Source of the DNA: Muribaculaceae bacterium
GTDB lineage: Bacteria; Bacteroidota; Bacteroidia; Bacteroidales; Muribaculaceae
Length of the DNA stretch: 53,842 nucleotides
Direction of reading: 5' to 3'
Assembly: GCA_029051525.1 (NCBI GenBank)
Contig: JAIDKG010000005.1
Span: forward strand, 1-53,842
Shown here: positions 1 to 6,832 of the stretch, piece by piece
How positions within the stretch are numbered: the first letter of the stretch is position 1
Layout of the letters: the number at the start of each line of letters is the position of its first letter
Program-made: the position numbers and the translations under genes
The notes under the pieces: model-generated
The model's input: only the letters and a program-made list of their open reading frames with translations
Databases searched by the model: none
What the model was told of the DNA's origin: nothing

Positions 1-28
1 TTCCTTCTTCGACTCGCAAAATCCACTC

Positions 29-76
29 AAAAATCGCCGCCCCTACGACCCCGAAATTTTAAGGAACGCGCTCTTA
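29..76 (-). repeat. Dispersed extragenic repeat, 48-bp long form (copy 1)
   Basis: Read on the minus strand this begins TAAGAGCGCGTTCCTTAAAA, continues TTTCGGGGTCGTAGGGGC and ends GGCGATTTTT. The copy at 35731-35778 matches at 45 of 48 positions by eye, and shorter copies occur through the window. It contains no ORF of its own. The gene it may follow lies outside the window. The function is unknown; REP-like or MITE-derived DNA is the best guess. Confidence 0.75.
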
Positions 77-237
77 CTCCACGCGACCATCCATTCCCCA
101 AAAAATCGAAAGCAACAAAACCATCTAATATATAGCATAAAGCAATCACACTAAAAATACCGAAAATATGCTAAACAACATATCTTATCGTTTGTTTGAA
201 CAAACTTTACGTTTTTTTGAAAATTTTTGGTTAAAAA

Positions 238-269
238 TTTGGCGATACAAAGAAATTTTTGCAACTTTG
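238..269 (+). promoter_or_regulatory. Bacteroidetes-type promoter for the candidate structured RNA
   Basis: TTTG at 238-241, a 20-bp spacer, then CAACTTTG at 262-269, one mismatch from the TAnnTTTG -7 element. The arrangement matches the primary sigma factor promoters of Bacteroidetes. Transcription would start near 275. No convincing protein gene follows, so it probably drives the RNA at about 275-593. Confidence 0.6.
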
Positions 270-274
270 CAGCG

Positions 275-593
275 GTAAATCTTACATCCCTACCTGATGG
301 TATATCACTCTTACCTCAGGCATTTGGGAACTTCATGGCTTTTTTAAAACTGTGAGAACAGAATGCAGCCACCATCCTCCTGCGATGGAAGTGGAAGACC
401 ATCCGGTGGATGTTTGTTTGGTTGAATATTGGTACATACACACTTTCGGATGGTTCCAAAGAGTCAAGTGTAGAGAGAAACAGACGGTCTATTAGTCATC
501 TGGCGGATTACACTGAAGGCTCTCGCGCTTTCAGTATCACTCCGCAGCGGAACCATCCTAAAAAAGCGGCGCTTCGTGATGAAACGCCGCTTT
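275..593 (+). ncRNA. Candidate structured non-coding RNA, family not recognised
   Basis: The 320-nt interval has its own promoter and ends in a strong hairpin. Visible helices are GGATGGTTCC at 448-457 with GGAACCATCC at 549-558 (10 perfect pairs closing a domain), AGTGTA at 467-472 with TACACT at 509-514, and CTGAAGGC at 513-520 with GCTTTCAG at 527-534. ACCATCC at 399-405 could compete for the GGATGGT strand at 448-454, giving two exclusive folds. I do not see the signature motifs of tmRNA, RNase P RNA or the SRP core. A Bacteroidetes 6S-type RNA or an unnamed regulatory RNA is possible. The + strand ORF at 410-739 runs through the hairpin and looks spurious. Confidence 0.5.
563..593. terminator. 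Bidirectional terminator hairpin between convergent transcripts
   Basis: AAAGCGGCGCTTC at 563-575 faces GAAACGCCGCTTT at 581-593 across a 5-nt loop, with one mismatch. It lies at the 3' end of the candidate RNA on the plus strand and 39 nt beyond the stop of the secreted protein gene on the minus strand, so it can end both transcripts. Confidence 0.75.
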
Positions 594-631
594 ACCTTTA
601 TATTTCTGGAATGGGGGAGGGGGAAGTAGCT

Positions 632-2152
632 TTACTTCACCACAACCTTCACAGCCTCACGCGGAGTAACCACCACGTAGATACCGGCCGGAAGATTCTC
701 GAAGCCTGCCACAACGCCATTCAGGTTGAATACGCGTGAACCCTCGGGGGCAATGATAGAGTTGCCAGCCACACGCACTGCGTCGCCGCCAAACAGAACC
801 TCCTCGACACCGGAATCATCCTTGACACCGGTGACCTTCAAATTCTTGATCTCCCATGTGCCTGCGCTCTCGGAAGTAGAGGTATAGTGGAAATAGATCT
901 CAATTCTCTGACCGTCGAATCCGTTGATGGCAGCCTTGCTGTCAACGAATGTCCAGCTGTCGCCGGAAGGCATTACGTCAAACTCAACAGGTGTGAAGGC
1001 ATCAGTATTCACATCCGGACAACGCACATCGACAGAAATCTGATCCTTTACATCGCCTGTGAATTTATTGGCGGCCTGTGAGAGTGTAAGCTCGATATTG
1101 GTATATCCGTTCAGGTCAATCACGGGAGAGATGGCTGTGGCGCTTGTAGCATAGGATGTGCCGCTCACGAAGCCGCTTGCAGTCAGACCATACTTCTCCT
1201 GCCAGTACCATACATAGGAGATACCCTCGGCCAGTTCGCCCTGCACAAGAGTCCAGTCGTCGGCATTGCCACCGGGCACGAGCAGACCTTTGTAGATAGC
1301 ATTGTCGTCGGGCACCTGCTGGCCATCGAATGCGTAGCTATCCACGCTCTTGAGGCCGGTCACGCCGAAGTACTTCTCACGATTGCCGTGGAGAGTGACT
1401 GTGCGGCCCAGATTGTCGGGGTTATCCTTGAGGTTGATGGCAGAACGCACATCGCCCGTAGGAAGCTGCACCGGGATGCAGGCCTCGATATCGGTCACAT
1501 CGGCCGATGCGGCAAGAAGGATATTGGTGGCCGGCACCTCTTCGCCGGTAGCAGCGAATACGGCTCCATCCATTGTCTTACCGGCGACATAGCCTACAAT
1601 CACACCCTCTACCCAGCAATCCTCGACGGTGGCGCCATCCTTGCCATATTCAAGATATGACGCAACGCTGAGAGGATTCTCCTCTGTGCCGCGCTGCTCC
1701 TCGGGAACAGTGGGAGCCACAGGAGCGTCGCCTACCCACTGGTATTCTGTAACGCTCTTCAGACCATTGACTGAGAAATACTTCTCATGAGAAGCGGTAA
1801 GAATCACCTTATGACCGAGATTCTCAGGATGACCGGAGGGGCTGAGCGCTGTGCGCACATTGCCCGAAGGGAGCTGCACCGGGAGGCAGTATTCGGGATC
1901 AGACTCAGTGCTCGAATCGGCCAGAATGAGATTGGAGGCCGTCTTGAAAGGAGCCTTGAAACTGATGTCGGTCGGCCAGGAAGTGCCGTCAACAACACCT
2001 ACGATATAACCCTCCACCACTACCGGAGTAGGAGCATCGGGCACACCCATCTCAATTATGTCGGCCACCGAAAGGGGAGCCTCCACAGTGCCCTGCGCGA
2101 ATGCCACCGTTGCGGCACCGCAGAGCATCACTGAAAGTAATGTTTTCTTCAT
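632..2152 (-). CDS. Secreted two-domain protein with T9SS-type sorting tail
   Basis: Exported protein of 506 residues and unknown function. Residues 1-20 form a signal peptide ending in AFAQ. Two homologous segments follow, about 25-140 and 155-283, each with VEGYIVG or WVEGVIVG, then NILLA/NLILA, CxPVQLP.G.VR, NLG and a closing YF.V.GLKSV. This pattern resembles the DUF6359-type domain of Bacteroidales. Residues 288-440 look like a beta-sandwich (WTLVQGEL, TAISPVIDLNGY) similar to choice-of-anchor regions. The end (FNLNGVVAGFENLPAGIYVV) is a T9SS type A-like sorting tail. It is a single-gene unit with a terminator just downstream. Surface or secreted location is inferred from the signal peptide and tail; no catalytic motif was recognised. 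Confidence 0.8.
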   Translation of the reverse strand: MKKTLLSVMLCGAATVAFAQGTVEAPLSVADIIEMGVPDAPTPVVVEGYIVGVVDGTSWPTDISFKAPFKTASNLILADSSTESDPEYCLPVQLPSGNVRTALSPSGHPENLGHKVILTASHEKYFSVNGLKSVTEYQWVGDAPVAPTVPEEQRGTEENPLSVASYLEYGKDGATVEDCWVEGVIVGYVAGKTMDGAVFAATGEEVPATNILLAASADVTDIEACIPVQLPTGDVRSAINLKDNPDNLGRTVTLHGNREKYFGVTGLKSVDSYAFDGQQVPDDNAIYKGLLVPGGNADDWTLVQGELAEGISYVWYWQEKYGLTASGFVSGTSYATSATAISPVIDLNGYTNIELTLSQAANKFTGDVKDQISVDVRCPDVNTDAFTPVEFDVMPSGDSWTFVDSKAAINGFDGQRIEIYFHYTSTSESAGTWEIKNLKVTGVKDDSGVEEVLFGGDAVRVAGNSIIAPEGSRVFNLNGVVAGFENLPAGIYVVVTPREAVKVVVK

Positions 2153-2270
2153 GTATAAATCTTATTTTTACGTTAGTATTTGAATCACTTCAATCTCACA
2201 AGCATATGTCATTTCCGAATGACATATAACAGATGGTCAAAAAAAATCACCGTCACATAGTGATTCTTCG

Positions 2271-2278
2271 CAAAAATA
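2271..2278 (-). promoter_or_regulatory. -7 element for the secreted protein gene
   Basis: TATTTTTG on the minus strand matches TAnnTTTG. It implies a leader of roughly 110 nt before the ATG at 2152. No good TTTG sits 19-21 bp upstream, so only half of the promoter is supported. Confidence 0.4.
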
Positions 2279-2282
2279 GTTA

Positions 2283-2290
2283 TAAATTTG
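2283..2290 (+). promoter_or_regulatory. Possible -7 element for the sirtuin gene
   Basis: TAAATTTG matches TAnnTTTG and lies about 80 bp before the sirtuin start. It is back to back with the minus-strand element at 2271-2278, giving a compact divergent promoter region. No clear -33 box was found. Confidence 0.35.
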
Positions 2291-2372
2291 GGAACTGAGA
2301 GTAATCAAATAGAAAAAAATACTTAAAAAGGCTCTCACTTATACTTAACAACACAAAAAGATAAGCGACTTT

Positions 2373-3074
2373 ATGGCAAAACCGAAGTTAGTGGTCTCCA
2401 CAGGTGCCGGAATATCGGCCGAAAGCGGCATACGCACATTCCGCGATGCCGATGGGCTATGGGAGAATTACCCCGTGATGGATGTGGCTTCGGCCGACGG
2501 TTTCCGCCGCAATCCCGCACTCGTGCATCAGTTCTATAACGAGCGCCGCCACGCCCTGCTGCAGGCCGAGCCGAATGCTGCCCATCGCGCCCTGGTGGCT
2601 CTGGAGAAGGATTACGACGTGTATATCATAACCCAGAATGTCGACGACCTCCATGAGCGCGCCGGATCGAAGAATGTGATGCACCTGCACGGCGAACTGA
2701 TGAAAATCCGCTCCGTCGACGACCCCGACTATATCGAGACGCTCGATCGCGACCATCTCGACACCACCCCCGCCACCCGCGGAGAGCGCGGCGACCTGAT
2801 GCGCCCGCACATAGTATTCTTTCAGGAACCGGTGCCGATGATCGAGGCTGCCGTAGATCTCGTGAATGAGGCCGACATATTTGTGGTGATAGGCACCTCG
2901 CTGGTGGTATATCCCGCCGCAGGGCTAATCAACTGCGTGCGCCCCGGCACACCAATATATTACATCGACCCGAATCCGGCCGCCACACCCACCATCCCCA
3001 ACCTCACCGTAATCAAAGCCAAGGCCACCGAAGGGATGGAGATACTGGCCCGACGCCTCGCCGATCGCTCTTAG
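2373..3074 (+). CDS. cobB: NAD-dependent protein deacylase, sirtuin class III (CobB-like)
   Basis: Cytosolic enzyme of 233 residues that removes acyl groups from protein lysines using NAD, giving nicotinamide and O-acyl-ADP-ribose. The NAD-binding motif GAGISAESGIRTFRDADG is at 11-28, TQNVDDLH at 87-94, the catalytic His in HLHGE at about 106, and GTSL later. The YxxR pair in FYNERR (Y55, R58) is the class III signature that favours succinyl or malonyl over acetyl groups. The small domain between HLHGE and RPHIVFF has no cysteine, so the zinc-binding tetrad of canonical sirtuins is missing; I recall this in Bacteroidetes homologues. The gene stands alone ahead of the oxidoreductase operon. 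Its stop lies in CGCTCTTAG, which resembles the short dispersed repeat. Confidence 0.92.
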   Translation: MAKPKLVVSTGAGISAESGIRTFRDADGLWENYPVMDVASADGFRRNPALVHQFYNERRHALLQAEPNAAHRALVALEKDYDVYIITQNVDDLHERAGSKNVMHLHGELMKIRSVDDPDYIETLDRDHLDTTPATRGERGDLMRPHIVFFQEPVPMIEAAVDLVNEADIFVVIGTSLVVYPAAGLINCVRPGTPIYYIDPNPAATPTIPNLTVIKAKATEGMEILARRLADRS

Positions 3075-3170
3075 ACGCAGCAAAAGGGGAAAAAGGGCAT
3101 CCACGGCAAAAAATACCCTGACCTGCTGCAAAACATAAAAAAAATGACCCTCTATACGCTCCAAAACGCG

Positions 3171-3178
3171 TATATTTG
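3171..3178 (+). promoter_or_regulatory. -7 element of the oxidoreductase operon
   Basis: TATATTTG matches TAnnTTTG, placing transcription start near 3184. An upstream in-frame ATG at 3178 would then be outside the transcript, which supports the ferredoxin start at 3250. The -33 box is not obvious. Confidence 0.5.
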
Positions 3179-3249
3179 TGGAAAGTAACATCATGGAAAA
3201 CAAGGCAGCCCAACCGCTAAGCTGCCAAGTATTTAAAAATCAATATAGT

Positions 3250-3480
3250 ATGGCAAAAGTTAAAGGTGCCGTCACCGTCAACGTGGATCGTTGCAAGGGG
3301 TGTAACCTCTGTGTGGTGGCATGTCCGACAGACACTCTGTCGCTTCAGGCAAACGAGGTCAACGACCGCGGTTATCACTATGCCTATATGGCCAACCCCG
3401 ACAACTGCACCGGTTGCTGCTCATGCGCATGGGTATGCCCGGACGCTTGTATTGAAGTTTACCGCGTGAAAGTGGACTGA
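3250..3480 (+). CDS. 4Fe-4S ferredoxin subunit of 2-oxoacid:ferredoxin oxidoreductase
   Basis: A 76-residue dicluster ferredoxin, the electron-carrying delta subunit of a four-subunit 2-oxoacid oxidoreductase. Two cysteine motifs are visible: CKGCNLCVVACP and CTGCCSCAWVCP, each giving CxxCxxCxxxCP for one 4Fe-4S cluster. The start at 3250 (MAKVKGAV) fits the usual short length of this subunit; in-frame ATGs at 3178 and 3193 would add an unconserved N-terminus and lie at or before the predicted transcription start. It is the first gene of a tight operon with the alpha, beta and gamma subunits (gaps of 54, 32 and 27 nt). Electrons from oxidative decarboxylation would pass through it to a cytosolic ferredoxin. 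Confidence 0.88.
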   Translation: MAKVKGAVTVNVDRCKGCNLCVVACPTDTLSLQANEVNDRGYHYAYMANPDNCTGCCSCAWVCPDACIEVYRVKVD

Positions 3481-3534
3481 CCCGACTCCACCCCAGATCC
3501 TTAAACAAAACCTTGAATTAACATTACACCCGAT

Positions 3535-4617
3535 ATGAAAGAAGAGGTAAGACTCATGAAGGGTAACGAGGCCATCGCCCATGCCGCTATCCGCTACGGC
3601 TGCGACGGCTATTTCGGCTACCCTATCACCCCCCAGTCAGAAGTGCTGGAGACTCTTGAGGAACTCATGCCCTGGGAGACCACCGGCATGGTCGTGCTTC
3701 AGGCTGAATCAGAAGTTGCAGCAATCAATATGGTCTATGGCGGCGCCGCAGCAGGCAAGGCCGTGATGACCTCATCATCCTCCCCGGGCGTCAGCCTCAA
3801 GCAGGAGGGTATCTCATATATCGCAGCGGCTTCGCTGCCCGCCCTCATCCTCAATGTGATGCGCGGCGGCCCCGGTCTGGGCACCATCCAGCCCTCGCAG
3901 GCCGACTATTTCCAGGCCACAAAGGGTGGCGGCCACGGCGACTATCATCTCATCGTGCTCGCACCCTCCACAGTGCAGGAGATGGTGGATTTCGTGGGTC
4001 TCGGCTTCGACCTGGCCTTCAAATACACTAACCCCGCCATGATTCTGGCCGATGGCATCGTGGGCCAGATGATGGAGAAGGTGGTGCTCCCCGAGCAGCG
4101 TCCGCGCCGCACAGAGGAGGAAATCCGCCAGCAGTGCCCCTGGGCTGCCGACGGCCGCAAGGGTGGCCGCAAGCGCAACGTGGTGACTTCGCTCGAACTT
4201 GAATCCTCACGCATGGAGGAGATCAACCATGTGCTCCAGGCTCGCTACCGTGAGATCGAAAAGAATGAGACCCGCTGGGAGGAAATCGATGTGGAAGGAG
4301 CCGACTATCTTATCGTGGCTTTCGGCTCAATCGCCCGTATCTGCACCAAGGCTAAGGAACTCGCCACCGAAAAGGGTATCAAGGTGGGCATCGTGCGCCC
4401 CATCACCCTCTGGCCCTTCCCGACCGAGGCTATCGCCCGCGCCGCCGAAGGTAAGAAGGGTATCCTCTGCGTAGAGCTCAACGCCGGACAGATGATCGAG
4501 GATGTGCGCCTCGCAGTCCACGACAATCTCCCCGTAGAGCACTTCGGTCGTCTGGGCGGTATCATCCCCAGCCCCGACGAGGTAGTGAAGGCCCTCGAAG
4601 AGAAAATCATCAGATAA
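3535..4617 (+). CDS. vorB: 2-oxoacid:ferredoxin oxidoreductase alpha subunit (VorB/KorA-type)
   Basis: The 360-residue alpha subunit carries the pyrimidine-binding and transketolase C-terminal-like domains. It works with the next two genes to oxidise a 2-oxoacid plus CoA to an acyl-CoA, CO2 and reduced ferredoxin, as in anaerobic gut Bacteroidales. The N-terminus reads MKGNEAIAHAAIRYGCDGYF followed by GYPITPQSEVLE, typical of this family; SSSPGVSLKQEG and GGPGLGTIQPSQADY follow. The C-terminal third (GADYLIVAFGS, KVGIVRPITLWPFP) is the domain II part. Substrate choice between branched-chain 2-oxoacids and 2-oxoglutarate cannot be settled from sequence alone; Bacteroides homologues are usually named VorB. 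Confidence 0.9.
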   Translation: MKEEVRLMKGNEAIAHAAIRYGCDGYFGYPITPQSEVLETLEELMPWETTGMVVLQAESEVAAINMVYGGAAAGKAVMTSSSSPGVSLKQEGISYIAAASLPALILNVMRGGPGLGTIQPSQADYFQATKGGGHGDYHLIVLAPSTVQEMVDFVGLGFDLAFKYTNPAMILADGIVGQMMEKVVLPEQRPRRTEEEIRQQCPWAADGRKGGRKRNVVTSLELESSRMEEINHVLQARYREIEKNETRWEEIDVEGADYLIVAFGSIARICTKAKELATEKGIKVGIVRPITLWPFPTEAIARAAEGKKGILCVELNAGQMIEDVRLAVHDNLPVEHFGRLGGIIPSPDEVVKALEEKIIR

Positions 4618-4649
4618 AAGCCACCCCCACCTAACTTCTGACTCCTACA

Positions 4650-5417
4650 ATGGAAATCCAAGATATCATTCGCCCCGAGAATAAGGTATATTGCGCACCT
4701 GAACTTCTCGACCAAAATGTGCACATGCACTACTGCCCGGGCTGTAGCCATGGTGTGATCCATAAGCTCCTGGCAGAGGTGATCGCCGAAATGGGCCTCA
4801 CCGAAAAGACTGTCGGCGTGTCGCCCGTAGGCTGCGCCGTATTCGCCTATAACTATATCGACGTAGACTGGGTGGAAGCCGCCCACGGTCGTGCTCCCGC
4901 AGTGGCCACTGCCATCTCGCGCCTCTGGCCCGAGGATGTGGTATTCACATATCAGGGCGACGGCGACATGTCGGCCATCGGTACAGCCGAGTCGATCCAC
5001 GCCGCCAACCGTGGCGAGAACATCGTGATGGTATTCGTCAACAACGCCATCTACGGCATGACAGGTGGCCAGATGGCTCCCACCACTCTCGTGGGCCAGA
5101 AGACCGCCACCACCCCCTACGGCCGCCGCGTAGACCTCAACGGTCATCCCCTTGAGATCACCAACCTCATGGCAATCCTCGACGGCACATGCTATGTGAC
5201 CCGCCAGTCGGTTCACACTCCCGGCAATGTGCGCAAGACTAAGGCCGCCCTCAAGAAAGCCTTCCAGAACGCCATCGACAAGAAGGGAACTTCGGTCGTA
5301 GAGGTAGTTGCCACCTGCAACTCCGGATGGAAGATGAGCCCCGAGAAATCCAACGAATGGATGGCCGAACATATGTTTGCCAAATATCCCCTCGGAGACC
5401 TTAAGGATGTAAAATAA
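4650..5417 (+). CDS. 2-oxoacid:ferredoxin oxidoreductase beta subunit (TPP-binding)
   Basis: The 255-residue catalytic beta subunit binds thiamine pyrophosphate. HYCPGCSHG near residues 27-35 supplies conserved cysteines of the split-type beta subunits. The TPP/Mg motif is GDGDMSAIGTAE followed by NNAIYGMTGGQMAPTT, matching the GDG(x)n-NN pattern. Its length is normal for the KorB/VorA class, which lacks the fused domains of pyruvate:ferredoxin oxidoreductase. The ATG is 32 nt after the alpha stop, so translation is probably coupled. Together with the ferredoxin and gamma subunit it makes a complete cytosolic enzyme. Confidence 0.9.
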   Translation: MEIQDIIRPENKVYCAPELLDQNVHMHYCPGCSHGVIHKLLAEVIAEMGLTEKTVGVSPVGCAVFAYNYIDVDWVEAAHGRAPAVATAISRLWPEDVVFTYQGDGDMSAIGTAESIHAANRGENIVMVFVNNAIYGMTGGQMAPTTLVGQKTATTPYGRRVDLNGHPLEITNLMAILDGTCYVTRQSVHTPGNVRKTKAALKKAFQNAIDKKGTSVVEVVATCNSGWKMSPEKSNEWMAEHMFAKYPLGDLKDVK

Positions 5418-5444
5418 ACTCCAACCCATAAAGAATTTACACTT

Positions 5445-5987
5445 ATGAAAGAAGAAATCATCATCGCCGGATTCGGCGGACAGGGTGTGCTCTCTATGGG
5501 CAAGATCCTGGCTTACTCAGGCCTGATGGACGACAAGGAGGTTACATGGATGCCCTCCTACGGACCCGAGCAGCGTGGCGGCACCGCCAATGTGACCGTG
5601 ATTCTCTCTGACGAGAAAATCTCATCGCCGGTGCTCGACTCCTACGACAACGTAATCGCTCTCAACCAGCAGAGTCTCGACAAGTTCGCCCCCAAGGTAA
5701 AACCGGGCGGTATCCTCATCTACGATACCAACGGTATCCACAATCACCCGAAGCGCGACGACATCACTATCTATCCCATCGATGCAATGGGCGCCACTCT
5801 CGAAATCGGCAACTCAAAGGCATACAACATGGTGGTGATGGGCGCTCTCTTAGAGGCTATGGACTATAAGCTCCCGATGGAGAATGTAATCAAGGGCCTG
5901 AAGAAGTCGCTCCCCGAGCGGCACCACAAGCTCATCCCCCTCAACGAGCAGGCCATCGAAAAGGGCCGCTCGCTCCTGAAGAAATAA
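5445..5987 (+). CDS. 2-oxoacid:ferredoxin oxidoreductase gamma subunit
   Basis: The 180-residue gamma subunit is a Rossmann-like domain thought to bind CoA or hold the complex together. The N-terminal motif IIIAGFGGQGVLSMGKILAY is the family hallmark (GFGGQG), followed by PSYGPEQRGGTANVTV. The C-terminal part (NMVVMGALLEAM, LPERHHKLIPLNEQAIEKG) matches the usual end. It is the last gene of the operon, 27 nt after the beta subunit. Two hairpins follow within 120 nt, consistent with operon termination. Confidence 0.9.
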   Translation: MKEEIIIAGFGGQGVLSMGKILAYSGLMDDKEVTWMPSYGPEQRGGTANVTVILSDEKISSPVLDSYDNVIALNQQSLDKFAPKVKPGGILIYDTNGIHNHPKRDDITIYPIDAMGATLEIGNSKAYNMVVMGALLEAMDYKLPMENVIKGLKKSLPERHHKLIPLNEQAIEKGRSLLKK

Positions 5988-6009
5988 TCCCCCACAATCC
6001 CTATCGAAA

Positions 6010-6043
6010 GCATCGCCGACTCCGCGACCGGAGCCGGCGATGC
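6010..6043 (+). terminator. Hairpin after the oxidoreductase operon
   Basis: GCATCGCCG at 6010-6018 pairs with CGGCGATGC at 6035-6043, with an inner CTCCG/CGGAG extension. There is no U tract, so it may be a stabilising 3' structure rather than the actual terminator. Confidence 0.5.
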
Positions 6044-6070
6044 CCGTATATAGTGAAGGATGAATCGAGA

Positions 6071-6105
6071 AAGATGTGTGAAAGAGAATTTCACACATCT
6101 TTCTT
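6071..6105 (+). terminator. Rho-independent terminator of the oxidoreductase operon
   Basis: AGATGTGTGAAA at 6072-6083 pairs perfectly with TTTCACACATCT at 6089-6100 across a 5-nt loop, followed by TTCTT. It overlaps the -33 position of the next promoter. Confidence 0.75.
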
Positions 6106-6134
6106 GCATAAAAACGCTGTTTGCACTATATTTG
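6103..6134 (+). promoter_or_regulatory. Promoter for the small HTH gene and its long leader
   Basis: CTTG at 6103-6106, a 20-bp spacer and TATATTTG at 6127-6134 fit the Bacteroidetes promoter pattern. Transcription would start near 6140, about 258 nt before the chosen start codon. Confidence 0.6.
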
Positions 6135-6139
6135 CAATG

Positions 6140-6397
6140 CGAAATGGGATAGAGCGTCATCTCGCGGCGCATTCCCCCATGGTGTGATTACATCATCTCG
6201 GCAATTCGGTGGGACTGCCACTGAAAATGATGGATCGGCTCTTCACACCTTTAAGTGCCTGATAGATAAATGAGCTAAATTTCAACTAATCAGGCATTTA
6301 AAAATTCATATATACCTTACATCCCGATTGTAAGACTTACAAGCAGTGCTTGTGCGCCGATTTCTCTGGCCTCATGCACTGCAAAGGGATTGTATAT
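6140..6397 (+). promoter_or_regulatory. Long structured 5' leader of the HTH gene
   Basis: The stretch has several possible hairpins: GGTGTGA near 6180 with TTCACACC near 6244, a CGGTGG/CCACTG stem near 6208-6224, GTGCCTGAT with ATCAGGCAT around 6253-6298, CTTACA with TGTAAG at about 6312-6330, and ACAAGC with GCTTGT at about 6338-6352. No riboswitch class was recognised. It could be a cis-regulatory leader or a separate small RNA transcribed ahead of the gene. Confidence 0.35.
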
Positions 6398-6664
6398 ATG
6401 GAAAAACTCGCCTATGGCTCTATGCCGCCGGAATTTATGCAGAAATTGCATATCGGGAAAATGATCGAATCTGAATTGCGATCTCAGAAACGTACTGTGA
6501 CATGGTTAAGCCGACAGCTGCATTGCGACTGTCGGAATGTCTACGACATCTTCAGCCGGACCAGCCTCGACACCTCTTTGCTGATGAGGGTGTCGGTAAT
6601 TCTACACTACAACTTTTTCAAAGCTCTCTCCGATGTGTATTATGACACATTCGAAGATTCTTAG
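6398..6664 (+). CDS. Small helix-turn-helix DNA-binding protein
   Basis: Protein of 88 residues from the chosen ATG, which is preceded by AAAGGGA eight bases upstream; a longer frame opens at 6350 but lacks such a site. The core reads KMIESELRSQKRTVTWLSRQ followed by LHCDCRNVYDIFSR, the helix-turn-helix pattern of Cro/XRE-like proteins common in Bacteroidetes, ending in a Phe/Tyr-rich tail. There is no membrane segment. It has a promoter and an unusually long leader, and no partner gene forming an obvious toxin-antitoxin pair. Its TAG stop is the first three bases of a copy of the dispersed repeat. The targets are unknown. Confidence 0.7.
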   Translation: MEKLAYGSMPPEFMQKLHIGKMIESELRSQKRTVTWLSRQLHCDCRNVYDIFSRTSLDTSLLMRVSVILHYNFFKALSDVYYDTFEDS

Positions 6665-6680
6665 AGCGCGTCGTTCCTTA
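6662..6680 (+). repeat. Dispersed repeat, short form, overlapping a stop codon
   Basis: TAGAGCGCG then TCGTTCCTTA, the core of the dispersed repeat with a small internal change. The first three bases are the stop codon of the HTH gene. A second copy in the same orientation lies at 6774-6792. Confidence 0.65.
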
Positions 6681-6712
6681 ATCCCACACGGTCTTACCTG
6701 TGGGATTAAGGA
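6675..6712 (+). terminator. Perfect 14-bp hairpin after the HTH gene
   Basis: TCCTTAATCCCACA at 6675-6688 and TGTGGGATTAAGGA at 6699-6712 are exact complements around a 10-nt loop. The left arm includes the end of the repeat copy. No U tract follows, so it may be a processing or protective structure rather than a classical terminator. Confidence 0.6.
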
Positions 6713-6773
6713 CGCATATATCTGAATCAATGCCGGTCATGGCACACATAACTCCGGGGTAGGCCTCCTGTAA

Positions 6774-6792
6774 TAAGAGCGCGTTCCTTAAA
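6774..6792 (+). repeat. Dispersed repeat, short form, upstream of the WG-repeat gene
   Basis: TAAGAGCGCGTTCCTTAAA matches the first 19 bases of the long form exactly. It sits 40 bp before the WG-repeat gene start and forms a direct repeat with 6662-6680, bracketing the 14-bp hairpin. Confidence 0.7.
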
Positions 6793-6832
6793 GAACTACT
6801 TCAATATAAACTAATCTACAATAGCTACTTAC

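Noticed and set aside
410..739. + strand ORF of 109 codons
   Set aside because: Runs through the structured RNA and its terminator and into the antisense of the secreted protein gene; no family resemblance.
4305..5429. Long minus-strand ORF of 374 codons
   Set aside because: Exactly antisense to the alpha and beta oxidoreductase genes, with Gly/His/Val-rich composition of a shadow frame.
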